Source of the DNA: Micrasema longulum
Lineage: Eukaryota; Arthropoda; Insecta; Trichoptera; Brachycentridae
Assembly (NCBI GenBank): GCA_022494885.1
Contig: JAGVSM010003811.1
Span: forward strand, 1-64,000
Length of the DNA: 64,000 bases
Direction: 5' to 3'
The notes beneath the pieces were generated by a model. The model made no database searches and had not been told where the DNA came from. It saw only the letters and a program-made list of their open reading frames with translations. The position numbers were made by a program, and so were the translations under genes. Below, piece after piece: positions 34,312 through 45,614 of this stretch. How positions within the stretch are numbered: the stretch's first letter is position 1; each line of letters opens with the position of its first letter.

Positions 34312-34959
34312 TACATAACCGATCACCATGCTAACATTATCAGTCTAGCAACCTCGACACCACCTCCACCCGAGCGACAATATAATAGTGATTTATTATT
34401 CCAAAAAATAACTGAAGAGACCTGGTCTCCAGTCTATTCTAACAACGACCCAAATATTTCTTGCAAACACTTTGTTAATATACTCGATGCACATATAACA
34501 AATGCTACAAGCATCACACGGAGAACATCGTCAAAGAAACGTAAAATCAAACCTTGGATAACAACAGGACTTATCAAATGTGTTAGAAAAAGAGACAAAC
34601 TTCATCGATATTGTACGAGTATTAATAATCCTACTGATCGAATTCTAAATCATTACTATAAGAAATATAGAAATAGATGCAACAAAACCATAAAAAATGT
34701 TAAAGAGGAATACTATAGAAATAAGATTCTCGATGCTAAAGGTGATGGAAAAAGAATATGGCAAATCATAAAAGAAATTTCTTATACATCTGGGATAAGA
34801 AATTCTATAAACGATATTAACATAGATGAAAAACCGTATAACGTACTGAAAAACCCTGACCAAATTGCCAACCACTTCGACACAACACATCGAACTAGTC
34901 GGGACTTGAAACAAATAAACTCTGTACCTTTTAAAACTGTGAAATACATACATAAATAA
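34312..34959 (+). pseudogene. Open 216-codon ORF2 fragment, CR1/Jockey-like
   Basis: An open frame with no usable ATG at its start runs from the stop at 34309-34311 to TAA at 34957-34959. It starts DHHANIISLATSTPPPPE, the SDH-type end of an apurinic endonuclease domain. The linker typical of CR1/Jockey ORF2 follows: KIKPWITTGLIKCVRKRDKL, HYYKKYRNRCNKTIKNVKEE, GKRIWQIIKEISY, NPDQIANHF. The RT domain that should follow is absent, and the homology ends near 34960. Unlike other remnants here it carries no internal stop over 216 codons, so the insertion may be fairly recent. It is truncated at both ends and not functional as it stands. Confidence 0.85.
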
Positions 34960-36729
34960 ATAGAGCCGAGATAACGGAAAGGGAAAAGTCAGTATTCTAA
35001 TACGCGTACTTGCTCCTCATGCACTGCAGCCGCAGCCTTAATAGGAAGGTACTGACGCCCCTCCGGAGACCTACCCCTGAGCCCCGTGAAAATCCATTTT
35101 CCTTACCGCGTGCGCGACTGGGTGAACATTCCCAGATAATACACTCGCCACGGCCACCGCCGGCCGCGGGCTACCGGCTACCGGCTACCGGCTACCGGCT
35201 ACTACCGGCTACCTTCCCCGGCTGCGAGCGGCGGCGACCTAGCGACACTGACATGTCTCTTCGCGTTTTGGCGGTCTCGGTAAACCCCAGATTAACCGAG
35301 ACATCCGTACATAATTTGTTTAGTTTAGTTTTACGATGTCAGTAATAATGTATGTACTCGTATGTTCATTATTATATTTTGTACTTTTTACATTATTTTT
35401 ATATAACTTTTTTCTTTTCTTATTCTTTAAATTTATCTTGTTTCTATTTACTTTATTTTTATAACTGTATATAAATATATGTATTTTTATTTTATTTGCA
35501 ACTTCTAAGTGCCCGACACTTTTTAATTGTTAATTGCTTTTATTTTGATACCGATAATGTACTTAATCAATAGCTTACACCACTGCGGAAAATTTGTATC
35601 GACTGTTTTCACAATTTTCGTTTATATATATTCTTATTTTTTGTATATAATATGTGTAAAAACTGATGTTTTTTTCCCAAATAAAAGTAAATAAATAAAT
35701 AATATATCCGCCATTCTGACGGACGTCTATCCGAAATTGCACCGAAAAATACGAAAGAAGACGGTCGGAAGACGCAGATTTTATCAAATTAATAAAAAAA
35801 TTATAGTGGTTATGAAAACCGGTAAATAAGAATAAAATGTTCCATAAAATAAGTAGGTACTTATTCAAACTACATATTCAGTACAAAACTAGTTTCAAAC
35901 CACTCAGCCGATGATTGGAGTTTAATTAAGAGGTCACTAATGTGTCATTAATATTATTTTTGTGGTGCATAATAATATGTCTTACACGATTTTGTCATGT
36001 TATCGGTGACTATACTACATAATATATTGAATAACGTATGACATTACGATTCGTTGTTTATACTTCCCGAAATTATAGGGCGATCTGAGAACAGACAGAA
36101 GCTAATCGACGAATAATTAATGCATTTCTTTAACAACTACCGGTGAAATGTGTTCTACGGTGTACTATGGACCCCTCTCCTAGCCAGCACCCGCCTCCCC
36201 CCACCCCCCTTTCTCACGTGCGATGCAGAGCGCGCTTCTCTCGATCCTGCGCCTGCGGTGCTATTCCGAACGCTCTCGCGGCCGCAGAAAACACTATTAT
36301 CTCGTGTATTGACATACAAGATAAAAATGTTTCGAATAGCACCCGCGGCGTGTCTGTATTATGTAGATACACAGTATGTCCAACGTCCAACCTAGGAAAA
36401 TGACAATAATTATAATACATAGTAATCGGCCGCTAATGACTTATTCGACGTCTCATTTCTCGCTCTCGTGACGAGGACGCGTGACGCGTGACGCGAGACG
36501 CGAGACGCCGCGAGACGCGAACACTGAATACTAGTATAACTGGTAGTAGGGGAAGGCGCGATCCGCGACCTAACACCTGACCGATTGGGTATGGGTAATG
36601 GGTAATGAGTAATGGGTAATGGGTACTGCTTCTGGCAGCGTTTCGGTAAGGTCGACTCGATATAAAACTCATTTTGAAACGATTTCTTCCGATACCGATG
36701 TCGGGATTAAGTAGTAAGTGAAGTAATTT
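34960..36729. other. Stretch with several heptamer arrays
   Basis: No supported gene. Heptamer arrays: 35169-35213 (GGCTACC, five units plus one 10-bp variant), 36476-36503 (GACGCGT twice, GACGCGA twice) and 36587-36626 (GGGTAAT type, four to six units). CpG-rich patches lie near 35020-35260 and 36170-36340. An AT-rich 3' UTR-like segment lies near 35340-35560. Confidence 0.4.
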
Positions 36730-36845
36730 TGTGTTCATCATTCCCTTTACGCACCTGATGGTGCATAGGGCACCGCATCGGTACACCGATCGCGGCGCAT
36801 CTTGATCATTTTTGTTAGACGAAGGTAAGATGATCAGTCTCAGTT
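36730..36845 (-). mobile_element. SINE family A, 3' part only
   Basis: Reverse-complemented, it reads CTGATCATCTTACCTTCGTC, AACAAAAATGATCAAGATG, GCACCATCAGGTGC and GTAAAGGGAATGATGA. These match the distal half of the complete copy. Head and central body are missing. Confidence 0.8.
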
Positions 36846-39689
36846 TTTGGGTTAGTAACGTATTAATTTTTCTACCCGAGGATTTTTTTTTTGAAATTGC
36901 GCAGTGGTCATTTTTACTACCCCATTTTGGCATGTATTACGTACACACACGTTTATTCTGCGTATTAAATTATATTGTATTTTTTATTTACAAAATGTCA
37001 TTTTACGCTTACAAAATGAATGCGTAAATGTTTGTTACTCGTGTGTAGTTGTTCGACCGCGCCCGCGATATTTTCACGTCTCGCCGGTTTAATTATTACT
37101 ATCAATATTATGTGAAGGAAGATCGAGTAGAAGCTGGACCCGACCGGTTCCCGGTTCCCGGTTACCGGTTACCGGTTACGGGTTATAAATTATGTAAGCG
37201 ATACAACGTAATCAGCCGCTCGTACCGCGGAGCTTGCTCCGTAAATTTATCAATACATTCTGTCCGCATTTTATATATTTATTATGTTACGTTATGCTGT
37301 ACTCCTACCTGACGTCGGAGGGCCGACATGACCGCACTACTACTCCGCGCCTGTGACTTAGTCGCTTCGGCGACGCGACGTTTCGTTTATCGAGTAGATG
37401 TGTCGATGTTTGGAATAATATTCGCTCGGGCGACGTCTCGTTCCTCGTGTCGGCGATATGCTGCACCGGATCCGGCGCTGGCAGCGCAGCGGCGACCTGA
37501 CGGCCACTGGACGCCTCCACCTGCCGAGTCGCCGAGCGCCAACGTGGGAACTGATTACCGCGCCTGTATTTATAGTTCGCCCCGTGCATTACCGTCTCCT
37601 ATTGTTCGTTTGTTTAGATTATATTATCGTTCGGGTCTAATGTGTCGCGCTCCCGCCCGGCGAAACCGGTAAAACTTCTTCGATTTAAAGTGTGTCTGAT
37701 AAAAAGTATTCGATTAACTGGCCCTAAAAAAATTGTTTTGCGTAATAACGTTATGCCTCTAGACAGGAATAGTGACTGAAGCCTACCGTCTACCGTCCAT
37801 TGTCCACCGTCCACCGGCCGCAGGTGCCGCATGCCGCATGCCGTAACATCCGCGGCGGCGGCGCGGCGGTGGAATGGACTCGCATCGCGAGAAGCAAACG
37901 GGTTATTGCTATTATTAGCGGGGACATACTCCGCGCTCAGTGGGGGGCGCGGTCCTACGGCAACCTCTTGACTCTTGAACTGTCCTTCTATCTTGTTTGC
38001 GGCGACCGGCTTAAGTAAGCCGCGACGTGCTTTATCCGCTCCATATGTGATCGGTATACTGATAATGTTGCGAGCAAATGCGACGGCGGACTGCGGACTG
38101 CGGACAGAGCGAGGACGACACCAGGCACAGTAGGTGGATATACACGTCCAGCGGGCGGAGAAGGCCACACTGCGGACACTCGCTTGACATCTCTAACACT
38201 CTAACTACTATAAAGATAGGTATAGGTTCGTATATTATTTAGAATGCATCGACATTAGCCGCGCGGCTCTCGAATCGAGGCGCGAGGATTCTTAATTTAA
38301 CGATTATTTATCGCGCACTAATGTACCATGTTACTTAACAGATTTTAACAAAAAATCTTTCTTATTAAGCGTAAGGAAGTACCGCTTTTTGTTCGAATTT
38401 TTGTTGATAAAAATATGTAAATATTTGCGTAATTATGATTTACTTACCCAAATATTTATTTTTTTTGACCGCGAGACCGCGATTCGGTTATATTTCGAAA
38501 AGTAGGAAGGTACATTGTGTTAAATGTAAATGAGCGAATAAGGGGGATCACACGTTAGGAAGGGACTACCAGAAGCGTCGACTGAATTAATACCGATTGC
38601 GTCGTGACATCGGGAAGTTTAGCGAACTATTGACGTTTAATCTCGATTCACATGTTCTCTCGAAAGAGCGATTACTTTCTCAATATCGCGGCTGATCTGA
38701 TCTGAATCGGGGATCCGACGATGCTTTCACCGAGATAGGGGGTGTTAATTCCGGTCCCGGGCCCCTGCGGTCCCGCAGCCCCGGAGGCCCGCAGGCCGGG
38801 GCACCGGACGCATGCGGAAGGCGAAGATGCAGACCGCCGGCCTCGTGCGCACTCGCGCGGCGGCGGCGCCGCAGTGGACACGGCGGGCTCAGCACCCGGG
38901 AATGCTCTCCATCCGTCGCGCGTCGCGAGGAGTTTATATTTATCTCCGCCCGACGGACATTCCGCGGCGATAGTCCGCCTTTTCATTTATTAAACGGCTA
39001 CTTAACATTCCTCACATTCCTTATTTCGGATGTACCGAATGTGATGTGATTCCTCGTAGTCTCTACTGGTACTAGTACCTTTTGTCAACGACAGCTTAAA
39101 TATAAATTATGCCTATACCTACGATTTTGTTCTGGGTTATTCGAATCGTTTTATATCATTCCGTAAGGATATTAAACTTTCAGTCATATTATATTCAATC
39201 AAAGGCCCGGCCGTCCGGCGTTTCTGTTCCGCGAATAGTGCAAAGGGTCGATTTATTTTATTTTATTTATTATGCTTCACAAACACAATAAACAATACAT
39301 ACAACATTAGTATAATAATCATAATTTATTACGTTTAGATATTGTTCATAAATTTTTAGCAAGATTTCTTCCAGTATCTTCCCGAATTACCTCTTATCAG
39401 CTGATTCGGGGCGTTTGCTCGCTTCGTATTTTGTCGCCATTAAAAATAGATGTTAATGTTAAAAACAAGAATCGAAACGTTTCAAAGTCGTTAAAATTTT
39501 CTTACGATGCGCATTGTCGACCCTTTTTACTCGTGTGCCCATGCAGGTGGCGCAGTTGCGAGAGAGTCTATACAACTATACATAAACTGATGTAATACAA
39601 ATTCGAAACAATTCTCCACAGAAAGTACATTCTAATATCATTTATTTATATAAATGTTCATGTTTACCTTCTTACAAACTTACTTACAC
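36846..39689. other. CpG-rich stretch with heptamer arrays, no gene recognised
   Basis: CpG-rich blocks lie at about 37320-37660, 37780-38170 and 38700-38960. Heptamer arrays lie at 37145-37186 (CGGTTCC twice, CGGTTAC three times, one variant), 37784-37818 (TACCGTC/CACCGTC type), 37825-37845 (TGCCGCA) and 38087-38107 (CGGACTG). Long ORFs exist on both strands in each block (for example 37614-38168 minus and 37328-37672 plus), but they overlap and lack domains, as expected of stop-poor GC-rich DNA. Host regulatory sequence or exons cannot be excluded. Confidence 0.35.
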
Positions 39690-40470
39690 TTAATGAAATA
39701 AATGCAATATTATTCAATTTGAATCTAGAAAAAATGACATTAAGTAGATGCTTACATTAATAATGAACGACTAACTGAAATTGAACATGTTACATACTTA
39801 GGACTAACAATAGACGGACGATTGACATGGACAATTCATATCAACAATTTAATTAGCAAAGTGACGACATTATCGAGTCTTTTTTTAAACCAAAAACTTT
39901 GTTCCAAAAACGGGAAAAAAAATAATGCACGATGTCTATGTAAAAACTAAAATATGTTACATGCAACTACTATGGGGAACAAGAAAATGACATAAACAGA
40001 CTAAACAAAGACAGCAAAATAAAATATTAAAGTTAGTATATGACCTTCCCTATCTAACAGCAACTAAAGAACTTTTTAAACAAATTAAACAATTAAAGGT
40101 AACTGAACTCTTTAAACTAGAATCCTTAAAATTTATTCATAAATTAGCCACTGATGTAATTGTAGACGAAGAATTAAAACATGGAAAAAACTGTAGTAAA
40201 CATGAACACAATACGAGAATATCAGAAAAATATCAAATACAACCTTCTAAAACGAGAAAAGGACAATCGAGACTAATAAACCATAGACTGAAATTATACA
40301 ATAAACTACCAGACAAAACTAAACAAAAGACTCAGACAACCTTTACAAAATATGTTTAAAATATTATTATTAACAGTAGAATGTGAATTTTAAAAGTAAA
40401 AATATTTTGTTAAATGTGTGTAACCCGTAAGGGTTTATCAATGAAAAATTTAAATGATAAATTAAAAAAA
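39690..40470 (+). pseudogene. CR1/Jockey-like ORF2 C-terminus (family C)
   Basis: The + strand reads NERLTEIEHVTYLGLTIDGR, then LTWTIHINNLISKVTTLSSL. It continues, after several frameshifts, through the same blocks as 25335-26110 (KLVYDLPYL, LESLKFIHKLATDVIVDEEL, KHEHNTRISEKY). The 3' UTR ends with TAACCCGTAAGGGTTTATCA, a 5-bp hairpin, and an A-rich tail. Numerous stops. Confidence 0.85.
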
Positions 40471-41148
40471 GTATTATTATTAATAACTAATCCGTCGAGG
40501 GTGCTTTACAAATACACGAATATTGATTTTAATATGTATCATGGATAACTTATATAACACATCCGAGCTCCTAATTAACTGAGGCCCGAGAGCCGATCGA
40601 CCGATTTAATAAATTCATTGAGGCACGCAGGGCCGAATTTATAAGGCGAAAGAGACATTTTAAATTAGGCCAGAAGGGCCGATCGATGAAGCCCGAAGGC
40701 CCGAATTTACTCGCATGCAGCAGTCGCCGACAGCAACTGTTAGTATTTAAAATTACAGATTCCTCGTCATTCCATTTTAATCGCTACAAACCGATCTTTT
40801 TAGATGGAAATATTTCAAATGACGGTTTATTGTTTGTTACATTTATCTATGTTTATATGCAACCCTCCTTACAAAGCAGCTTACCTACTCAGTACTCGGT
40901 TCGTACAGTACCGGAACCGGAACCGATATCCGCTAATCTGTTTACGATAAGTACGGATATTGTTTACTCGCAAGTCAAAAACCACATAAATGTCAATGCT
41001 ACCTGAATTTATTGCGAATCGATTTTCGATAGCAGCTATTGGATTCTCGTTTTATAGCGCGTTTTGTGCCGCGATCTCATCATGCGTCGGACGCCATGAC
41101 TTCGTTGCCTCGCGTCGCGTCGTTACGCAATACTACGTGGACCTCGAT
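40471..41148. other. Unassigned stretch with a GGCCGA-rich patch
   Basis: No gene supported. At 40581-40710 the motifs GGCCGAATTTA/GGCCCGAATTTA and AGCCGATCGA/GGCCGATCGA each occur twice in interleaved order. The + strand ORF at 40686-41006 has no recognisable domain. Confidence 0.35.
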
Positions 41149-42455
41149 TATGATGGGAAGTCAAAATTTATCTTTAATTTTATCTAAAAAGTAAAATTAA
41201 GTATTCTGTACGAAAAATGGAGTATGTTTACAAAATTTTATCTCTGAACATCACGGATATCACGCCGAGGAAAAGGGGAAAGATTAATCCCTTCGTTGAA
41301 CATACATCAATGACTCAGAAGGAGATTGCAAATGAATGTTTTGTGAGTCAGGGAGCGGTCAGCGAGATTATTAAGCAGTAAGGAGAAACAGGGTCAGTTA
41401 AAGCAAAGAGAATTGGGAAATGTGGAAGAAACCGGAAAACTAGTGTCCCAGACGAAATATCTTTAATCAGAAATAGTTAGTTGAACCCCAGAAAAATAAG
41501 TTACGAACTTCAACGAGATTAGGCAGCCACTGGGGTGATGATACATGACTCAACCGTACGAAGAAGACTCATTGAATCTGGAAGAAAAGCAATTCGACCA
41601 CGGAAGAAACAACTCCTGACGGAACATATGATAAAGCAAAAGCTCATTTGGGCTAGAAAATATACCAAATGGACTGTAAAAGACTGGAAGAAGGTGCTGT
41701 TTTCAGATGAGACCCACTTTCTCGTGCAGGGATATCGCACAAAATTTGTTAGAAAAAGTGGGGATGAAAACTTACTGTGGCTTATATTGACCAAACGGTA
41801 AAATATCCTGTGAAGGATGTTTTGGGGCTGCTTTTCGTATATGGGGACTGGATCTTTCATACCAATATAAGGAATGATAAATAGCCTAAAGTATAAAGCT
41901 CTATTGGAGCAGCACTCGAGCACAGAACTGAGTAAATGTTGTCCTAATGGTGGGGCTGTATTTCAACAGAACTCAGCTCCCTGTCAGGTATCGAAGTTTA
42001 TGCGCAAGTATTTCAATATTAAAATGATAATTCTTTTAGACTGTCCTGGAAATTCACCTGACCTTAACCCTATATAAAAATTGTGGGCGATTTGTAAATC
42101 TAGGATACAAAAATTGGATTGCACCACCTAGATAATGATGATAGAAGCTGTTATTCAGATGTGGTTTCGAGATGAAAGAACAAAATAATATTGCCAAAGT
42201 TTAATTGATTCCATGCCAAAACGTGTTCAGGCTGCTATAAAAGCAAAGGGAGGACATATATCTTATAAAATAAAAAATGTTTTATGATTGTGCGTGAACT
42301 GTAATTCAAAATATTAATAAAAAACGTATTTTATGATTACAAAGAATTTTATTCCATTGATTCGCACAATACTATATTAAATGTTTCATACATAAAATTC
42401 CATATTCAATATATTCCTTATTGAATATAAGCCTGTTTACTTCCCATCGTGATTA
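41149..42455 (+). mobile_element. Tc1-like DNA transposon, defective
   Basis: The left end (ATGATGGGAAGTCAAAA at 41150) and the right end in reverse (ACGATGGGAAGTAAACAG, inner edge near 42433) form short inverted repeats beginning a few bases inside TA dinucleotides (41149-41150 and 42454-42455). The 1.3-kb length fits Tc1 elements. Outer boundaries are approximate because the ends do not align perfectly to the TA. Confidence 0.75.
41217..42285 (+). pseudogene. Tc1-like transposase, catalytically dead
   Basis: The expected role is cut-and-paste transposition by a DDE enzyme. A paired HTH region lies at about 41220-41520 (MTQKEIANECFVSQGAVSEI, then a stop). A clean stretch follows (DSTVRRRLIESGRKAIRPRK, WTVKDWKKVLFSDETHF) with the first catalytic Asp in FSDET. 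The second motif reads FQQNSAPC, where the usual FQQDNAPC supplies the second Asp, so that residue is Asn. The third region reads GNSPDLNPI-stop-KLW, where the catalytic Glu of ENLW has become a stop. With at least five stops or frameshifts, loss of two of three catalytic residues and weak ends, it is long dead. Confidence 0.85.
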
Positions 42456-42939
42456 GGGCCGAGGTGTCGGAGTTCGGAGTGCCCTAATTGAAAATGTCGC
42501 ACTTTGTTCGTGTACCTATGGCCTATGGAACGTGACAACAGTACGAGTACAGTGTCACAGACAGCGACCACATGGCAGCGAATAACTGAAATAATGTGGT
42601 CGTTTTGTGTCTGCGGGGAGCGGCACTCCGTACTCTTTACTCCTTACTCCATACCATACTCTGTAATATATCCCACTATCTCCTTATTTTGTCCATATTT
42701 CTTTTATTTTAATTTATAGTAATAATAATAATAATCATCATAATAATAATCATAGATTTCTCTGGATTATGTCTAGTCTGCCTAACTTGGTACAACATGT
42801 TTTAGGCCAGACATTTTTATGCAAAAATAAACAATAATATGGCTACCAACTAGTTAATTTATTATAAAGTTATACAATATATTTATTATTATAGAATATT
42901 TTTTAGTAAGTTTTCCGATTTTTCTCTACCTAAATCCAG
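42456..42939. other. Stretch with a heptamer array and an AAT microsatellite
   Basis: ACTCCGT, ACTCTTT, ACTCCTT, ACTCCAT and later ACTCTGT occupy 42625-42664. An (AAT/ATC)n microsatellite lies at about 42718-42762. No gene. Confidence 0.45.
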
Positions 42940-43390
42940 TAACCATTTTTTTTACAAATTTATTTAATTGAATTCGAGTCATGGTATTGTAATTTTCGGG
43001 TAACATATGAAATATTTTGGGGCCCAGAAACCTGAAATATCTTTGCCCGAATTCACAGTTTGCGGTAGACCCTGACCTTGACCCATCCTCTAGTTTGACT
43101 TCTGGTAGGGTGGAAGTGTTCCTTTTGGGATTTGGTAGAATAATTTGCTTTCACAAACAAAATTATTCTAGAGATATATAATTGCCTTATATCTAATATA
43201 TCGAATTCCCCGAATAACTTGACGCTGAGGTCCCCGAAGGGCTTTTAAAAAAATATTTGAATAATTGATTTTTGAGCAGATTCGAGAGGTATTAATATTG
43301 ATTTATTAGTGCCTCCCCATCCTATTATGCCATAAGTTATAATTGAGTTACATAAAATAAAATCTAGTTGTTTGAGTTTAATTAGGGATA
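42940..43390 (-). pseudogene. CR1/Jockey-like ORF2 C-terminus (family D-like)
   Basis: Minus-strand pieces in order: DFILCNSIITYGIIGWGGTN near 43340; LESAQKSIIQIFF; LFGEFDILDIRQLYISRIIL; KEHFHPTRS; RAKIFQVSGPQNISYVTRKL near 43015; YHDSNSIK. The order and signatures match the C-terminal third of CR1/Jockey ORF2. Stops interrupt it at several points, and no RT motifs are present. Confidence 0.75.
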
Positions 43391-43729
43391 AGATGTTACG
43401 TATCGACTTGAAGATATTTATTTATTTATATTTATATGGGAAAGTTTTCTTATTTTTAGTATATATTTATTTTTTACATAGTTTAAACCGTCGTCGCTTT
43501 ATTTCTACTATGCATTACTGTATAATATATATTTTAAAAAAAAACCTTAGTATAATGAACTGAATACGTGTTATTGGATGGCGGGCCCTACTATTTTTAT
43601 GCATATACATTTACTATAGTTTATATTTGTATATTCACTTAACCTGTGCATGTGTTTGTATTCTAAATAAATAAATAAATATAGATTCCACACCCGCATA
43701 TTATAATTCGAGTTTGTCTCCTGTTTCAG
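43391..43729. other. AT-rich stretch upstream of a candidate exon
   Basis: AT-rich sequence with an AATAAATAAATAAAT run near 43664-43681 that may be a retroposed tail. It ends in a pyrimidine-rich tract and TTTCAG at 43724-43729, a good 3' splice site. Confidence 0.4.
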
Positions 43730-43819
43730 GTGTCTGCGGTCCTTCCTCAGTCCTGCCGCCCGCGCCCGCGCCCGCGCCCCAGCTCCGCCCGCGGGGCGCG
43801 GAGGAGTGATGACCGGCCG
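43730..43819 (+). CDS. Candidate host exon with ATG near its 3' end
   Basis: This is a 90-bp GC-rich island in AT-rich DNA with consensus splice sites on both sides: TCTCCTGTTTCAG before and GTGAGTAC after. An ATG at 43809-43811 in the context GGAGTGATGACC would start a protein M-T-G-(R), leaving two bases before the donor. The same frame is also open upstream through the whole exon, so it could instead be internal coding. A hexamer run (CCCGCG, three units) lies inside. No family is identifiable from so short a piece. If real, it could be exon 2 of a gene whose non-coding first exon ends at 11,022; that link is inference. Confidence 0.4.
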
Positions 43820-45614
43820 GTGAGTACCTACTGATGATGGGACGCTTGTAATGTGCCTCCGAACGCGGACTGATCGCTGATTGGTCCTTTGTTGTGTCAT
43901 CAGCTCAGTCGGGGGTTCAAGGGGCAGAAGCCGGGTCGGGAGATAATACGAGTATCAAAGTCTAAGCATTAGAGCCGACTTTAGTTCCTACCAGTAGCGA
44001 GTCGTGGTTTATTTTATGGGTAATCTACAAAAAATGATAATAAATTTGTGCCTACATATAAGTACATAATATGTAAGTAATATAAATATAAATGTTTTTT
44101 TTTTCTGTGGTTCTGTGAAAATTCACTCGAATAACCATTTTTATTGACCACGCGATATACGTAGCTTTATTTTACACTATTTAACACAATATCAAAATTT
44201 ATTTACAAATACCACAGTGACATTCGGCAGTTATTGTAAACGCTGAGCACTGGCTAATTCCTTTTAAAATGAATAATGCCAAAAATTGTTTGTGTACCCA
44301 ATAAAATAAATAAACAAAACGGCCACTGCGATTGCCACATGTCCTATGTGATACATAATTTGTCAACGGTACCCTATAAAAAAAAAATAGTCCTTCAGAA
44401 ATAATGTTCGAAATACTAGTTTCCAAATCCAGAATCTTCAAATAATTTGTAATCTGCGGGCTTGTTTTAGTACTAAAAAAGCTGACTTGGGTTAAAGATG
44501 TGAAATATAGTGTACTTTTTTGTATGGCGGTATAAGCTCAGGTAATCGGCTAGTTTCGTCGTTCACTGAGAACGGGCTGGGCGCTGGGCGCACTTCATAG
44601 ATATTTTTTTGTAGGAAGATATAAACGGTGGTGGTGATTTATAATAAATAACAATTATTTTATTTATTTTCGCATAAATATATTTACTATGAAACATAAT
44701 TATCGAAAGTAAAATATAATGGTTAGCTGTGCATAATCGGTTATTTTGACGATCCGCCCCTGGTACCTACTCGTAACATACGCATCTTAAGGAATGTAAT
44801 GCTGTGTCGGTTCTTCAAAATATTTAAATAAATACTTATAAATTTCATTTTTGTTTCCAGCATTATAAACAGCGTACATTTTCTACAAAACCTTTATGCG
44901 TTGCTGTGAAATAAACACGAACTTATTTCATTATACATATTTGTGTTTTTTTTTCTTTAATTAGTTTATGCCACACGGTAGTATACAAACCAATATTTAC
45001 GAGTGCATCGTCTATGTATGTATGTATTCCTATATTAAACACGTCTTAATAACTCCCAGTAAATATGGCATTTCTAAAATTCATTCGTTTTATTTTATTT
45101 TATTTAATGAATAAATTTGCAAACAAAATCCATGTTGAACATATGTATATTTTAACGAAAAACATAATCATATACGGTAACTAAAAAGAAGAAACGAAAC
45201 AATTAAAGAAAAAACAAAGACAAGTAACTATAATGGACAAACGTTATGGAATCCTGATCGATTATATAGATGTTAGTAATATATTATATTCATTCGTAAC
45301 ATTCACATTATTTTAACTTTGATTCGTCATACTTTTACACTTTTGCCCGCATTCAAATTAATTTTATGATTAAAAAATTGTCGCAAAAACTCGAACGACT
45401 CTTACGAATGTCTGTACACTCGATATTTTTAGAAGCACGAAAATGTTTAAATATTAGATTATACTCTGAACCCAGAATAAATCAATTCATGATTTCTTTT
45501 ATAATTTCTATTGTAATGAAATTTTTAGTAAATTTTCCTATTAACGCCCATGTCTGCAAACATAATAACAAACTAATTATTTTCTCGGCTCTTCTATCCG
45601 TTTACTTTTGCAGT
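43820..45614. other. Stretch without a supported gene
   Basis: AT-rich with no recognised repeat or conserved ORF. If the exon at 43,730 is real this is its downstream intron. Confidence 0.35.

Noticed and set aside
37328..38168. Long ORFs on both strands in the CpG-rich block (184 codons minus, 114 codons plus)
   Set aside because: They overlap each other, have Arg/Pro/Ala-rich composition expected from stop-poor GC-rich DNA, and show no domain or splice context.
43571..43900. 109-codon minus ORF across the candidate exon
   Set aside because: Antisense shadow of the GC-rich exon candidate with no domain.
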